DNA of 64,000 nt from Bacteroidota bacterium (GCA_023389855.1 JAEWDZ010000003.1:1-64000), one strand, 5' to 3'. Positions 24,809-35,177 are shown, counted from the stretch's first letter. Notes: generated by a model not told the origin, from the sequence alone. A program made the numbers and translations.

Positions 24809-26941
24809 TTAAAACGTTACTTTTATGACTTCTGAACCAACCTTAACCATGTATGAACCGGGGGTTTTAGGGGTAAATATAATCTCTTGTTGTCCAGAAT
24901 TATCTGTGAAGAGACGCACGCCATCTACTGTATATATTTCTACGCAATCTCCATTGAGATTTGATATTCTTATGCTGTCATCAACGATTTTGATTTTGCT
25001 CTCTGTAGCTGAGGGAACCTTTTGAGCAGCTAGCATCCCATCGGTTACTTTTAATAGTTTGGAGAAGAGGCTTTCCTTTTTATCTTTGCTGTACGGATCC
25101 TTCAGTTTGATGGCGCTAACCTTATGAAAAATAGGATGATTATACGTTTTTTCGGGGATTGTCACTTCTAAAGAGGTCCCTTCGTAGTAAGAGGATAATT
25201 GGAAAGGATCTAGGAACGTTTCTCCTTTTTTATACTTCTGGGTGATTTTGAGATCGTCGATATAAAGGTTTCCGGGTGCGGTTACTGCAAATATACCAAT
25301 GATTGATCGAGATGATCCTTTTGTCAAATTTGCTTCAAAAGTTTTCCATTCTGTTCCGACACCGCCATTATCCTTGCCTGGGTATACAAGTTCTACTTGT
25401 TCGTATTTTCCTGTATTTTCAGAGTAGTTGAATAAAGCTATAGCACATTGCGTGGGATAGTGTATGGTTTTCCCATTCTCATCTAGTACTTCACAGTTCT
25501 CGCCACAAAGTCTAACGCTGATTTTTATTTTTCCATTATCTTTCGAGAGATCGAGCTCTGGAGAGTGAAGACCGGCTGTTTGCTTCGCTGCAACATACTG
25601 CCATCCGTCGACGCAAACGAAGTCGGTGTAAGGCATGTAATGGGTTCCTTCCCATCCAGCCTGCTTCATATCTTGAATATAAATGTGATCATATGTATTC
25701 GGAGAAGGATTTTCTACGGTTAGGCCTGTTAGGTTGCCTTCTGCATCACGGACTCCCGTGAAATCTTCATCGCAGATCACGAATTCTCCCTCTGCTTCAG
25801 CATTGCGTAAATAGTATGCCCAATAATTGTATCTCTCAGCTGAGGGTACCGCATTCCATGTAGCTGTGTACTTACCATCCGCGGCTTTTGTTTCTTCGCT
25901 GAGAATCGGAGCTTCGAGGTCAAATACCTCTTGGGGAGTAGATACGATAGATTGATGTTCTCCCTTTACGGCGCGTACGGTATAATAATATGTTTTCCCC
26001 GATTCAATATTTTCTACTGTATAAGAAGTTCCCTCTACTTTTCTATCTTTGATCAGAACAATTTGATCTCCCAAATTGTCATACGAGTACACATCGATAA
26101 GATATCCTTCGGCTCCCTCGCTTGCTGTCCAATTTGCTTTGAAGCTTTTGCCTGTGTATTCGGTATGACGGAGCGTTACAGGAGTATCTACATATTGGTC
26201 TATCTGATATATCTTTATATCGTCTATATAGATAGGTCCCTGCTGGGATTGGAATATATTAAACATAGTAGTAGGTCCGCCACCATAAAATTTTATAGTG
26301 TATGTTTGCCACTCCTGAGTGACCTCAGGCATGTGAATCAAACCCATGAAATCCCACGTTGCCCCCATACTTCTTGTTTCGGCCCCTTCCACAATAAGCC
26401 CAGTAGAGAAGCCCTCCAATGTACGCGCTTTAAATTGCAGAAAAACGATACCGCAATGACCAGATGCATCAACTAGGGCAGTGTTGATTTGTGCCTGTTG
26501 ATTGGTAGCGTCAGCATTCAGCAACAAGCATCCACCAGCAGGGCAAGCGTTATGGGCTCCCCAGTGGGGAACTTTCGTCCATTTGGGATCTATGTTCCAC
26601 CAGGGATATTCTTGTTCTTCCTCTGGAATGTGGATGTTTGTTGTTGTATCGGGATTTCCAATAGATCCCGTATTGAATTTGGAGAAATCCTCATAGAGCA
26701 GTTCGACTACTGTCCCATACTCACTACCTACGTCTTTTGTTCGTAATGGTTCCAGAGAGGGGAGTCTTTTTTTTGTTGCAGAACGATTTGCGTCGCTTTG
26801 TAGAGTCGTTTTAGTTGTTCTGCTTGCTTTGATTCCATCCAGATTAATGTTGCTATTTTCGCTGCTGAAGGTCAGCGGAGTTTGCGCGCACATTGTAACT
26901 GAAGCCACCGCAAATAATAAGGCTAAGTAAAATTTTTTCAT
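24809..26941 (-). CDS. Secreted fibronectin-type III protein, likely T9SS cargo
   Basis: 710 residues with a signal peptide (MKKFYLALLFAVASVTMCAQ). The middle holds fibronectin type III-like modules (about 250-345 with YLIDVYSYDNLG and YYYTVRAVKG, and about 345-400). Two jelly-roll/carbohydrate-binding-like stretches end in IYIDDIKIYQ and LYIDDLKITQ. The last 80 residues (ISNLNGDCVEIYTVDGVRLF ... GSYMVKVGSEVIKVTF) fit a type IX sorting domain. The protein is probably exported by the Por system encoded further along. No enzymatic motif is seen. Confidence 0.8.
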   Translation of the reverse strand: MKKFYLALLFAVASVTMCAQTPLTFSSENSNINLDGIKASRTTKTTLQSDANRSATKKRLPSLEPLRTKDVGSEYGTVVELLYEDFSKFNTGSIGNPDTTTNIHIPEEEQEYPWWNIDPKWTKVPHWGAHNACPAGGCLLLNADATNQQAQINTALVDASGHCGIVFLQFKARTLEGFSTGLIVEGAETRSMGATWDFMGLIHMPEVTQEWQTYTIKFYGGGPTTMFNIFQSQQGPIYIDDIKIYQIDQYVDTPVTLRHTEYTGKSFKANWTASEGAEGYLIDVYSYDNLGDQIVLIKDRKVEGTSYTVENIESGKTYYYTVRAVKGEHQSIVSTPQEVFDLEAPILSEETKAADGKYTATWNAVPSAERYNYWAYYLRNAEAEGEFVICDEDFTGVRDAEGNLTGLTVENPSPNTYDHIYIQDMKQAGWEGTHYMPYTDFVCVDGWQYVAAKQTAGLHSPELDLSKDNGKIKISVRLCGENCEVLDENGKTIHYPTQCAIALFNYSENTGKYEQVELVYPGKDNGGVGTEWKTFEANLTKGSSRSIIGIFAVTAPGNLYIDDLKITQKYKKGETFLDPFQLSSYYEGTSLEVTIPEKTYNHPIFHKVSAIKLKDPYSKDKKESLFSKLLKVTDGMLAAQKVPSATESKIKIVDDSIRISNLNGDCVEIYTVDGVRLFTDNSGQQEIIFTPKTPGSYMVKVGSEVIKVTF

Positions 26942-27055
26942 AAAAACTTTTGTTTAATTAGGTAGTTATTGTAAGGGATATTGCTCTACAAGTAGAGGCG
27001 CTAGCTATATCTAAGAAGCCTATTTTATAGAGGAATGCGATCATATGTGTGCGAA

Positions 27056-28648
27056 TTATCGTCTTATGATAACTTTACTATATGTGCTGCCAATTTTTTG
27101 GATGTAAATACCATTCTGCAAGGCCTCTTTGGATACTTTAAGACCATCCAAGGTATAATACTCTGGGGACTCCATATTACTTGGAGTATACGTTTGAGGA
27201 ATCTCTACTGCCGTGGCATCGGGAAGCTCAACTCTAAAATTACCATTTAGATTGGCTTGATACCAAGTGTTTTGTTTATACGGAACTTCTGGAAAGTTGA
27301 TGCATAGTGCTGCTTTTGGAAATGATATATATTTCCCTTCTTTTTTACCGTAGAGCCCCATTTTATCAACTTCTTCCGATGTTTTTCCATCTGATATTGC
27401 GCGGTCGGCTCTGCTCCACAGGATCATTTTCCCTACGTTTATTTTAAGTCCGCATCCTTTTTCCATCTTCTTTACAAGCACCCGCTCTGTATCTCTGGCA
27501 TCAATTTCCATGTAGTAGCGGTGCTCAGTATCGTAGTTTTGTGTAGTTGTGTACTTGTAATTAAGACCGTATGGATCTACCAGCCTATATAGCCCGGGGT
27601 ATTCTGTACTTTCTTGAATCTCTACAAGTGTTGTTTCGACGCTTATTCCCATAGGTAATTCGCAATCTGAGAGATAGCCATCTGTGTATTTGGCTGTGCC
27701 TATTTCTTTCCATCCCTTATGCAAGAAGCTTAGCTCTTTTGTCAGATAAACAGGGGGTATGCTCTCACCTGCATAATAGGGAAGGGCAACAAACGTGTAA
27801 ACACCATCTTCTTCGTAGGGGAAAAGTAGTTCACCGCTTTTGCGGAGTTCCATAATAGCGACAGCATCATTTTTTATGGCCTCAGCGAGGCTATCTGCAT
27901 ATTTTCCTTCGAACATAGCGACCTTAATTTTCTCTATATCCTTTTCAAGGGAGAAGTCGACAGCGATAAAACTTTTACCATCTTTTTCGACGACTTCTTT
28001 GATTTTGATAATCACATCTGTATCGGGTGCTCCAGGTAGTTTAATCCGAAATAAACCAGTTTTATTGGCTTTCAAGCCTTGTGTATTTTTATCCATTTCT
28101 TCGTCGAAATAGAGCAGGCTTAGCTCTGGAAAAGTAATGGTCTTATTTTTGAGAGTACCACAAAGTCCTTCTTCAATTGCTTGCTCAAATTGATCTTTTT
28201 CATGGTAGTCTCCTGCTATAGAATTAATATAAATTGCACCACCTTCTTCCCATACCATTCCAGTATTGTATTTTTTAAAAAAGACCTGATCGGGATGGGT
28301 CGCATCAATTTCTAAGTATTCGTTGAAACTTTCGGGCGATGGTGAGATGGGGTAGTTTTTGTAAGGATTGTGTATCCTGTAGCGTCCGGGATGTTCACGA
28401 TTTTCTTCTACTTCTACCTCAAATTCATAGCTTTCAACAACAAATTTAGCAGTGATGATATCATCCCTATACTTTCCAATACCTAGTTTTATCCATTCAC
28501 TTTCATTGTTTTTTTGTAGGTTTATCTTCGTTTTGGGAAGAGACCTGTTTTGCTTTGGCCTGCTTGTTTGGCTGTTTTGACTATTACCTATTTGACAACA
28601 TAGTAAACTAGCCAAAACGAAAAAAAATAGTTTTACACGCTTTTTCAT
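27056..28648 (-). CDS. Secreted two-repeat protein, likely T9SS cargo
   Basis: 530 residues from MKKRVKLFFFVLASLLCC, a signal peptide; the longer start at 28714 would bury it. Two related modules begin EWIKLGIGKYRDDI and GWKEIGTAKYTDGYL. Each continues with a yp(G)LYRL/GRYRI ...NPY or DPY segment and YLEIDAT or YMEIDAR, so the protein arose by duplication. It ends TLDGLKVSKEALQNGIYIQK...SKVIIRR, a typical type IX C-terminal signal. Function unknown; a surface or secreted protein is inferred. Confidence 0.75.
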   Translation of the reverse strand: MKKRVKLFFFVLASLLCCQIGNSQNSQTSRPKQNRSLPKTKINLQKNNESEWIKLGIGKYRDDIITAKFVVESYEFEVEVEENREHPGRYRIHNPYKNYPISPSPESFNEYLEIDATHPDQVFFKKYNTGMVWEEGGAIYINSIAGDYHEKDQFEQAIEEGLCGTLKNKTITFPELSLLYFDEEMDKNTQGLKANKTGLFRIKLPGAPDTDVIIKIKEVVEKDGKSFIAVDFSLEKDIEKIKVAMFEGKYADSLAEAIKNDAVAIMELRKSGELLFPYEEDGVYTFVALPYYAGESIPPVYLTKELSFLHKGWKEIGTAKYTDGYLSDCELPMGISVETTLVEIQESTEYPGLYRLVDPYGLNYKYTTTQNYDTEHRYYMEIDARDTERVLVKKMEKGCGLKINVGKMILWSRADRAISDGKTSEEVDKMGLYGKKEGKYISFPKAALCINFPEVPYKQNTWYQANLNGNFRVELPDATAVEIPQTYTPSNMESPEYYTLDGLKVSKEALQNGIYIQKIGSTYSKVIIRR

Positions 28649-28998
28649 AGACTTTTCTAAAGTTTCAATTGATATGTAGTTGTATCTATTATCATGTACC
28701 TCTTTGGCGTACAAGTTAGGAGTATAAACTATGATTCTGTATATCGTATATTAAAGTTTCTTACAAAATGCTCTGAAAAGGCAAAATGTCCTTGTTCGTT
28801 TGCAATATTACAAATTTATTTTGATATCTCGCTGTTTTTCTAGACATTATTTTTGTTTTGTTCTTTGTTAGCTTTTTATTTGCTAAATCAGATCTTATCG
28901 TTATTTATCTAGAAATGCTTTTCTAATGCTAATTTTCTGCTCTTCACACAATATTTACGAGGCTTTTACGTTTTACCTACGATGGATAGTAGACTTTT
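28649..28998. other. Intergenic region between divergent genes
   Basis: 350 AT-rich bases between the secreted protein (minus) and porT (plus). On the minus strand taaatttg (28811-28818) matches TAnnTTTG and may be the -7 element for the secreted protein gene. No clear promoter was seen for porT and no RNA gene is recognised. Confidence 0.4.
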
Positions 28999-29721
28999 AT
29001 GACTAAGGCATTTATAAAAATAGTATGGGCTCTCTCTCTCTGTTTAGTGACAGGTGGTATTGCATCAGCGCAGAAAGAATTACCCAAAAATAGACCTTAT
29101 GCCGATTATCGTCATTTTTTTCTAGGCTTTCATGTTGGTGTTCATACGCAAGATCTGATAATAGCTAATCAACCTTCTTCACTTATGGGGGAGGAGATCC
29201 TACCGATGTATGCTGAAGTGCCTGTGTTTTCACCAGGTTTCAGTGTGGGTATTATTTTTGATTATTCTCCTATGCTAGGAATAGATTTGCGAATTATGCC
29301 TACGCTGCACCTCGCTGAACGTACGATCTCATTCAGTAGTAACGCAAAGGATGTTGTTGATAGTTTTTCGTTGAAAAGCAATATGATAGAGATACCTTTG
29401 CTGCTCAAGTATAGTAGTAGTAGGCTCAATAACATTCGCCCTTATATAGTGGGCGGCCCGTATGCTTCGTTGATGATCGGACAAAAGGAACAGGCGGTCA
29501 TTCGCTTTAAACCATTTGATTACGGTTTTAAGATAGGTGTCGGCTGTGATATATATTTACCGTTCTTTAAGCTAACACCAGAATTTTCGCTCTCTTATGG
29601 CATCCCCAATATTATTGAGTACAACAGGCCAGATCTGATAGATGATAGGCGCTACAATTTTACGAAAATAATGGCTAGAGCAAATTCTCGAATGGTACTT
29701 TTGACTTTTGTATTCGAGTGA
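28999..29721 (+). CDS. porT: Type IX secretion outer-membrane protein PorT
   Basis: 240 residues with a signal peptide ending at about GIASAQ. The rest is a beta-barrel with PorT features: FFLGFHVGVHTQDL (about 41-54), FSPGFSVGIIFDY, IEIPLLLKYSS, RPYIVGGPYASLM and a terminal aromatic residue region (VLLTFVFE). PorT is required for type IX secretion in P. gingivalis, where it lies apart from porP-porN, as it does here. Confidence 0.88.
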   Translation: MTKAFIKIVWALSLCLVTGGIASAQKELPKNRPYADYRHFFLGFHVGVHTQDLIIANQPSSLMGEEILPMYAEVPVFSPGFSVGIIFDYSPMLGIDLRIMPTLHLAERTISFSSNAKDVVDSFSLKSNMIEIPLLLKYSSSRLNNIRPYIVGGPYASLMIGQKEQAVIRFKPFDYGFKIGVGCDIYLPFFKLTPEFSLSYGIPNIIEYNRPDLIDDRRYNFTKIMARANSRMVLLTFVFE

Positions 29722-29783
29722 TTGATACCCAATATTTCCATGGGTATTATGATGTAATATTTCATATCCAATTCCATCCAAAG

Positions 29784-29828
29784 CATCTCCAAATTATAGA
29801 TGAAATTTGGAGATGTCATTTTTTTTTT
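29784..29828 (+). terminator. Terminator after porT
   Basis: A 12-base perfect stem (29784-29795 with 29804-29815) is followed by tca and a run of about ten T. Confidence 0.88.
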
Positions 29829-29919
29829 GTTACTTTGTTTGCCAGAAATAACTGTTAAATAGATTTGCCTATACGAAAACTACTACTTTTTATTGACGAT
29901 AGACTATAACTTACATAGT

Positions 29920-30513
29920 ATGACAAATGAGATAAAGAGTCTTACCGATGATCAGTTGGTAGCCCTCTTCAGAAAAGGTAGTAGTGAAGCTTTTGGTATT
30001 TTACTTGATCGGTACAATACTACCCTCCACACGTACATCCGATTTCACGTTGGTGCAGGATCTGTCGCAGAAGATATTTTTCAAGATACTTTCATGAAAG
30101 TAATTGCAAAGATTCGCGCAGGGAGCTATTCGTATCAGGGCAAGTTTAAATCTTGGATACTTCGGATTGCGCATAACCAATTGGTGGATTATTTTCGTCA
30201 CAAAAAGGTGATGAATCTTATCTCTTTGGAAGACAGCGACGATAGCCAATTGTTTGTAGAGAGTTTGCCATCTCCTCAGCCTAATATCGATGACATTATT
30301 TGTAGAGAAAATGTACGAGACGAAATTCGAGGTTGGGTCGGTCAGTTGAGCGATGAACAACGAGAGATTATTGAGCTTCGCTTCAAAGAAGATATGTCTT
30401 TCAAAGAAATCGCACGTCACACAGGCGTAAGCATCAATACGGCATTAGGCCGCATGCGTTATGCCTTGATGAATTTGCGTAAGATGGAAGCAGTAGCTCG
30501 CTATCAGCCGTAG
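29920..30513 (+). CDS. ECF-type RNA polymerase sigma factor
   Basis: 197 residues from MTNEIKSLTDDQLVALF. Region 2 spans about 20-90, with FGILLDRYNTTLHTYI, AEDIFQDTFMKV and SWILRIAHNQLVDYFRHKK. Region 4 spans about 130-190, with LSDEQREIIELRF and the helix-turn-helix SFKEIARHTGVSINTALGRMRYAL. No anti-sigma gene lies next to it. Porphyromonas has several ECF factors, one of which links to por gene control, but this copy cannot be assigned. The start at 29893 (TTG) is less likely than the ATG. Confidence 0.92.
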   Translation: MTNEIKSLTDDQLVALFRKGSSEAFGILLDRYNTTLHTYIRFHVGAGSVAEDIFQDTFMKVIAKIRAGSYSYQGKFKSWILRIAHNQLVDYFRHKKVMNLISLEDSDDSQLFVESLPSPQPNIDDIICRENVRDEIRGWVGQLSDEQREIIELRFKEDMSFKEIARHTGVSINTALGRMRYALMNLRKMEAVARYQP

Positions 30514-30582
30514 AAAGACTATTTTATTGTCCATGATAGCAGTTTTTTTAGAAGAAATGGTGCTTGATAGAAAATATTTTCT

Positions 30583-30590
30583 TACCTTTG
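30583..30590 (+). promoter_or_regulatory. -7 element of rplS
   Basis: tacctttg matches TAnnTTTG and lies 109 bases before the rplS ATG, leaving a roughly 100-base leader. A TTG lies 16 bases upstream. A leader this long before a ribosomal protein gene could carry autoregulation, but no known fold was recognised. Confidence 0.6.
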
Positions 30591-30699
30591 CAAAAGCTTT
30601 GCATAATCTCTGATCTGAAGCAATGTCCAGAGAGACCTCTTGCGATCATATTATGTTTGGCTGTATATTAGTAACCAATTAAAAGAAGCTATTAATGCA

Positions 30700-31071
30700 A
30701 TGAAAGACTTGATCAAGATCGTTGAACAGGAGTTTAAGACAGGAAAAGAATTTCCCCTCTTTACTATTGGTGATACGATTACCGTAGAGTATCGTATCAA
30801 AGAAGGTAACAAAGAACGTATCCAAAAGTATCGCGGTACGGTGATTGCTATTCAAGGGCATGGGGATAAGCGTCGTTTCAATGTTAGAAAAATTAGTGAT
30901 GGCGTTTCTGTGGAAAGAATTTTCCCTTATGACAGTCCCTTTATCGAAAATATCACAGTAGAACGCCACGGTAAAGTACGCCGTGCGAAACTCTACTTCC
31001 TCCGTGAGCGTCGTGGTAAGAGTGCACGTATCAAAGAGCGTCGCTACATCTCTAAGAGCGTAAAAAAATAA
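30700..31071 (+). CDS. rplS: 50S ribosomal protein L19
   Basis: 123 residues from MKDLIKIVEQEF, with the L19 hallmarks FPLFTIGDTITVEYRI, IQKYRGTVIAIQG and RAKLYFLRERRGKSARIKER. L19 sits at the interface of the ribosomal subunits. The start was chosen over a 20-codon extension by family length. It is a single gene between its own promoter and terminator. Confidence 0.97.
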   Translation: MKDLIKIVEQEFKTGKEFPLFTIGDTITVEYRIKEGNKERIQKYRGTVIAIQGHGDKRRFNVRKISDGVSVERIFPYDSPFIENITVERHGKVRRAKLYFLRERRGKSARIKERRYISKSVKK

Positions 31072-31097
31072 ATCTTAAGAGCGATTTCAATTATAGA

Positions 31098-31131
31098 AGG
31101 GGCGTACAAAATTGGTTGTATGCCCCTTTTT
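31098..31131 (+). terminator. Terminator after rplS
   Basis: aggggcgtacaa (31098-31109) pairs with ttgtatgcccct (31116-31127) with one wobble, followed by five T. Confidence 0.88.
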
Positions 31132-31171
31132 GTGAATATGTAGTACCGCTAGTTTTGTATAGTGCAGATTA

Positions 31172-32179
31172 TTACAATTTCCTCTTGATAGGGAGATATA
31201 CTTTTTGAATTATTTCGTTATACTCTTCTTGGGGAGAACTATTGATAGTGATGCCACCGCCACTTCGGTATAAATATTTATGATCGTGAGTTTCTTCGAT
31301 AAAGCGAATCAATACACAACTATCCAGATTTTCTCCGTCGTAAAAACCGAATATTCCCGTATAAAAACCGCGAGGTCCTTTTTCAGCGGAAGCGATTGCC
31401 TCAATAGTAGCAGACTTTGGAGCCCCGCTTATTGACCCTGCCGGTAGGAGTTCTCTTAGAATAGATCCAATAGACAAAGGTCCTTCTTTTAGATATCCTG
31501 ATATGAGACTGCTAACCTGCAAAAGGGAGCTCGAGGGGGTCTCTATGCGGTCGATATAACGAAATCGCTCCACGGAAACATGCGTAGCTACACGGGCAAG
31601 ATCTGCACGCATGAGGTCAACGATAGTGTAGTGCTCGGCAGTTTCTTTGTAGTCAGATAAAATCATTTCCTTGGCATGAGGTATAGACGCATCTATGGTC
31701 CCTTTCATTGGATACGTATATATTTTTTTTGTCCTGCTGTCTATAGTCACGAATTTTTCAGGCGAAAAACATAGAAATCGACCAGGAATATAAAGTTTAT
31801 AGGGTGCATCGACGAGATAAAAAAGGTCACTTAGGGGACACGACAGTTCAATAGGAGTTGCTACAGTGAGATTGCACAAGAAACTATCTCCCCTGCGGAG
31901 GGCTTTTTCGATTGTTTGGTATTTGTCAAGATACTCCCTGTAGGGTATAGGGTGCGCTACGAGGATCGGGTTATCGTTGGTCTGTTTTTTAATAGCAGGC
32001 GCATTTGTCTTATCATTAACTGCGAAAAGAAGTGACTCTTTTTCAAGCGGGTCTTCTACAATAATAGCTTCGTCCTGTTCGTAAGAGATGACGAATAGAA
32101 AAGGCGATTTTTCAGCAGAAAGCAGGTCACATTTTTCGTAAAAAATCTGCAACGAATCGGCACCTTTATAGTTTCTCAT
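31172..32179 (-). CDS. pabB: Aminodeoxychorismate synthase component I
   Basis: 335 residues of the chorismate-binding family, converting chorismate with ammonia to 4-amino-4-deoxychorismate for folate synthesis. Conserved features are FLCNLTVATPI, TYPMKGTID, LMRADLARVA, LLPAGSISGAPK (about 255-266), FYTGIFGFYDG and the end RSGGGITINSSPQEEYNEIIQK. Its short length, without the long N-terminal domain, is typical of compact PabB. No pabA or pabC is adjacent. A TATCTTTG -7 box lies 35 bases upstream. Confidence 0.88.
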   Translation of the reverse strand: MRNYKGADSLQIFYEKCDLLSAEKSPFLFVISYEQDEAIIVEDPLEKESLLFAVNDKTNAPAIKKQTNDNPILVAHPIPYREYLDKYQTIEKALRRGDSFLCNLTVATPIELSCPLSDLFYLVDAPYKLYIPGRFLCFSPEKFVTIDSRTKKIYTYPMKGTIDASIPHAKEMILSDYKETAEHYTIVDLMRADLARVATHVSVERFRYIDRIETPSSSLLQVSSLISGYLKEGPLSIGSILRELLPAGSISGAPKSATIEAIASAEKGPRGFYTGIFGFYDGENLDSCVLIRFIEETHDHKYLYRSGGGITINSSPQEEYNEIIQKVYLPIKRKL

Positions 32180-32213
32180 AATGTGATAAATAGTCGGATT
32201 TTTTATCTGATTG

Positions 32214-32221
32214 CAAAGATA
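32214..32221 (-). promoter_or_regulatory. -7 element of pabB
   Basis: On the minus strand tatctttg matches TAnnTTTG, 35 bases before the pabB start. Confidence 0.55.
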
Positions 32222-32285
32222 TAAATCTTTTTGTGTAGAGCTTCTAATTTTGGGTGAAATAGTTGGTTTAGTCGAAAAAAAATAT

Positions 32286-32293
32286 TACCTTTG
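32286..32293 (+). promoter_or_regulatory. -7 element of leuS
   Basis: tacctttg matches the consensus, with ttgg 19 bases upstream as the -33 box. It lies 65 bases before the leuS ATG. Confidence 0.65.
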
Positions 32294-32357
32294 TGCGTAA
32301 TTTAAACGAGCATATTTAGGTAATTACCTACCCCCATTTAGTTATCATAGATTTTCG

Positions 32358-35138
32358 ATGGAGTATCAATTTAGTGAAATTGAGTCAGTTGCTCAAAGCC
32401 TCTGGCGAGATAAAGAAATATATCGCGTAACGGAGGACTCTTCTCGGCCTCCGTTTTATGTTCTGGACATGTTCCCGTATCCCTCAGGTGCTGGGCTGCA
32501 TGTTGGTCACCCTTTAGGGTATATTGCTAGTGATATCGTCGCCCGTTTTAAACGGTTGAAAGGATACTGTGTGTTGCACCCTATGGGTTACGATGCTTTT
32601 GGCCTCCCCGCCGAGCAATACGCCATATTGACAGGTACACATCCTCAAATTACAACGAAAGTAAACATAGATCGATACAGAGAGCAACTCAGTCAATTGG
32701 GATTCAGTTATGATCCTAGCAGAGAGTTGAAGACTTCGGATCCACACTATTACAAGTGGACCCAGTGGACTTTTGGAAAGCTTTTTCTTCATTATTATGA
32801 CATTGTGGCGAATAAAGCTCTTCCTATAGAGAATCTTATCAACTATTTTGAGCATAACGGAAGTCACGGACACACAGCCTATACCACGGTAGAGCATCAT
32901 TTTTCGGTTGAAGATTGGCGTAATATGACCGACTCGGAGAAAAACGATGTTTTGATGGACTTCCGCTTGGCTTATTTGGGGGACACTATGGTGAATTGGT
33001 GTCCGGAATTAGGTACGGTATTGGCCAATGATGAAGTAAGCGAGGGTCTCAGTATACGAGGAGGGCATCCTGTGGAGCAAAAGCGCATGAAGCAGTGGTG
33101 TCTTCGGGTATCTGCCTATGCTGATCGTTTGCTCAAAGGTTTAGAAACGTTGGATTGGAGCGACTCTCTAAAGGAGATCCAGAAAAATTGGATAGGTCGG
33201 TCTGAAGGTGCGGAAATTCACTTTAAGATAGCGCACTCTTCGCTTTCTTTTACTGTTTTTACTACACGGCCAGACACCCTTTTTGGCGTATCTTTTATCG
33301 TTGTAGCACCTGAAAGTGATTTGGTGGAAAATATAACAACTCGTGAGCAGCGATCTGCGGTAGAGGAGTATCTTGCACAAACCAAAAGAAAAACAGAACG
33401 GGAGCGTATGGCTAACAAAGGAATAACAGGTGTTTTCTCTGGTAGCTATGCCTTGCATCCGATAACTCAAGAGGCGCTTCCTATATGGATCAGTGAGTAT
33501 GTTTTAGCAGGCTATGGTACTGGTGCAATAATGGCTGTTCCTGCACACGATTCGCGCGATTTCGCTTTTGCTCGCTATTTCTCTTTACCTATTCGGCAAG
33601 TGGTACAAACAGCTGATGATTCTCCTGCTGATCCCAGTGCTTGGGAAGATGCTATCAGTAGTAAAGATGGTATTTTGTGTAACTCTGACTTTTTGAATGG
33701 GTTGCAAGTTCTGGATGCCATTAAGACAATGAATAATTATATCGTAGAAAACGAGCTTGGAAGGGTAAAGGTCAATTATCGACTTCGCGATGCTATATTT
33801 AGTAGACAACGCTACTGGGGAGAACCTTTTCCTATTTATTATAAAAATGGCATTCCCCACTTGTTAGACGATTCTCAATTGCCTTTGGAACTACCTATGG
33901 TAGATGCTTTTCTTCCCACTGAAACAGGAGAACCTCCTCTCGGACGAGCAGAAAACTGGCAAACAGAAGATGGATATCCCTATGAGCTCAGTACAATGCC
34001 TGGGTTTGCAGGTAGCTGTGCCTATTACTTGAGGTATATGGATCCTCATAATATGGAGGCTTTAGTTAGCAGGGAAAAAAATGAGTATTGGCGTCATGTC
34101 GATCTCTATATCGGTGGTACCGAGCATGCTACTGGACATCTCATTTATAGTCGTTTCTGGAATAAGTTCCTTTTTGATTTGGGTGTCATTTGTGAAGATG
34201 AACCTTTCCGTAAGTTGGTAAATCAAGGAATGATACAAGGAAAAAGTCGCTTCGTTTATAGAATAAAGGGTGCGAATACTTTTGTGACGGCTTCCAAAAG
34301 AGCTTCCTATGAAACAACCCCCATTCATGTAGATATATCATTGGTAAAGGATGAAGCTCTAAATATTGAGGCTTTTCGTCAGTGGCGTACTGAATACAAC
34401 GATGCTGATTTTATTTTAGAAGATGATGGACACTATATCACTACGTCTGCTGTAGAGAAGATGTCTAAATCTCTATACAATGTTGTGAATCCAGATGATG
34501 TTGTTGCAACATATGGCGCTGACACACTGCGTATGTATGAGATGTTTTTAGGCCCTTTAGAGCAGAGTAAGCCATGGGATACCAAAGGAATAGATGGGGT
34601 ATATCGTTTTCTAAAGAAATTTTTAAATCTGTATTACGACGGAGAGGCAATGTCCCTTTGTGATGATGAGCCTTCGAAAGAAGAACTTAAAGTGTTGCAC
34701 CGTCTTATCCATAAGGTTGAGGGTGATATCGATACTTTTTCTTTCAATACATCGGTATCGGCATTTATGATCGCAGTGGGTGAGTTGCAATCTTTGAAAT
34801 GTAATAAACGAAAAATTTTAGAGCCATTGTCCATTCTCATTTCACCATTTGCTCCACATATAGCGGAGTATTTATGGCAAAAAATGGGTAACAATACCTC
34901 TATCGTTGATGCAGAATGGCCTCAATTTAATCCTTCCTGCTTACAGGAAGATACGTATAAGTACCCTATTAGTTTCAATGGGAAAGTTCGTTTTACCATA
35001 GACATACCTAAAGATCTCGCCAAGGAAGAGATAGAGAAAATAGCTCTAGAAGCTCCAGAGGCTCAAAAATGGTTAGACGGAAAAACTCCGAAGAAGGTAA
35101 TTGTGGTATCTGGTCGTATAGTCAATATTGTTATTTAG
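32358..35138 (+). CDS. leuS: Leucyl-tRNA synthetase
   Basis: Charges tRNA-Leu with leucine. The 926 residues have the class I HIGH signature as GLHVGHPLGY (about 45-54). The editing domain has FTTRPDTLFG (about 300) and GYGTGAIMAVPAHD (about 383). KMSKS appears as EKMSKSLYNV (about 700). An anticodon-binding helical domain and C-terminal extension follow. The stretch QWRTEYNDADFILEDDGHY before KMSKS is the insertion common in Bacteroidota LeuS. It is divergent from pabB. Confidence 0.98.
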   Translation: MEYQFSEIESVAQSLWRDKEIYRVTEDSSRPPFYVLDMFPYPSGAGLHVGHPLGYIASDIVARFKRLKGYCVLHPMGYDAFGLPAEQYAILTGTHPQITTKVNIDRYREQLSQLGFSYDPSRELKTSDPHYYKWTQWTFGKLFLHYYDIVANKALPIENLINYFEHNGSHGHTAYTTVEHHFSVEDWRNMTDSEKNDVLMDFRLAYLGDTMVNWCPELGTVLANDEVSEGLSIRGGHPVEQKRMKQWCLRVSAYADRLLKGLETLDWSDSLKEIQKNWIGRSEGAEIHFKIAHSSLSFTVFTTRPDTLFGVSFIVVAPESDLVENITTREQRSAVEEYLAQTKRKTERERMANKGITGVFSGSYALHPITQEALPIWISEYVLAGYGTGAIMAVPAHDSRDFAFARYFSLPIRQVVQTADDSPADPSAWEDAISSKDGILCNSDFLNGLQVLDAIKTMNNYIVENELGRVKVNYRLRDAIFSRQRYWGEPFPIYYKNGIPHLLDDSQLPLELPMVDAFLPTETGEPPLGRAENWQTEDGYPYELSTMPGFAGSCAYYLRYMDPHNMEALVSREKNEYWRHVDLYIGGTEHATGHLIYSRFWNKFLFDLGVICEDEPFRKLVNQGMIQGKSRFVYRIKGANTFVTASKRASYETTPIHVDISLVKDEALNIEAFRQWRTEYNDADFILEDDGHYITTSAVEKMSKSLYNVVNPDDVVATYGADTLRMYEMFLGPLEQSKPWDTKGIDGVYRFLKKFLNLYYDGEAMSLCDDEPSKEELKVLHRLIHKVEGDIDTFSFNTSVSAFMIAVGELQSLKCNKRKILEPLSILISPFAPHIAEYLWQKMGNNTSIVDAEWPQFNPSCLQEDTYKYPISFNGKVRFTIDIPKDLAKEEIEKIALEAPEAQKWLDGKTPKKVIVVSGRIVNIVI

Positions 35139-35177
35139 TATACCAAAAAACTTAGAAGAATTTTATATAAAGAAGCT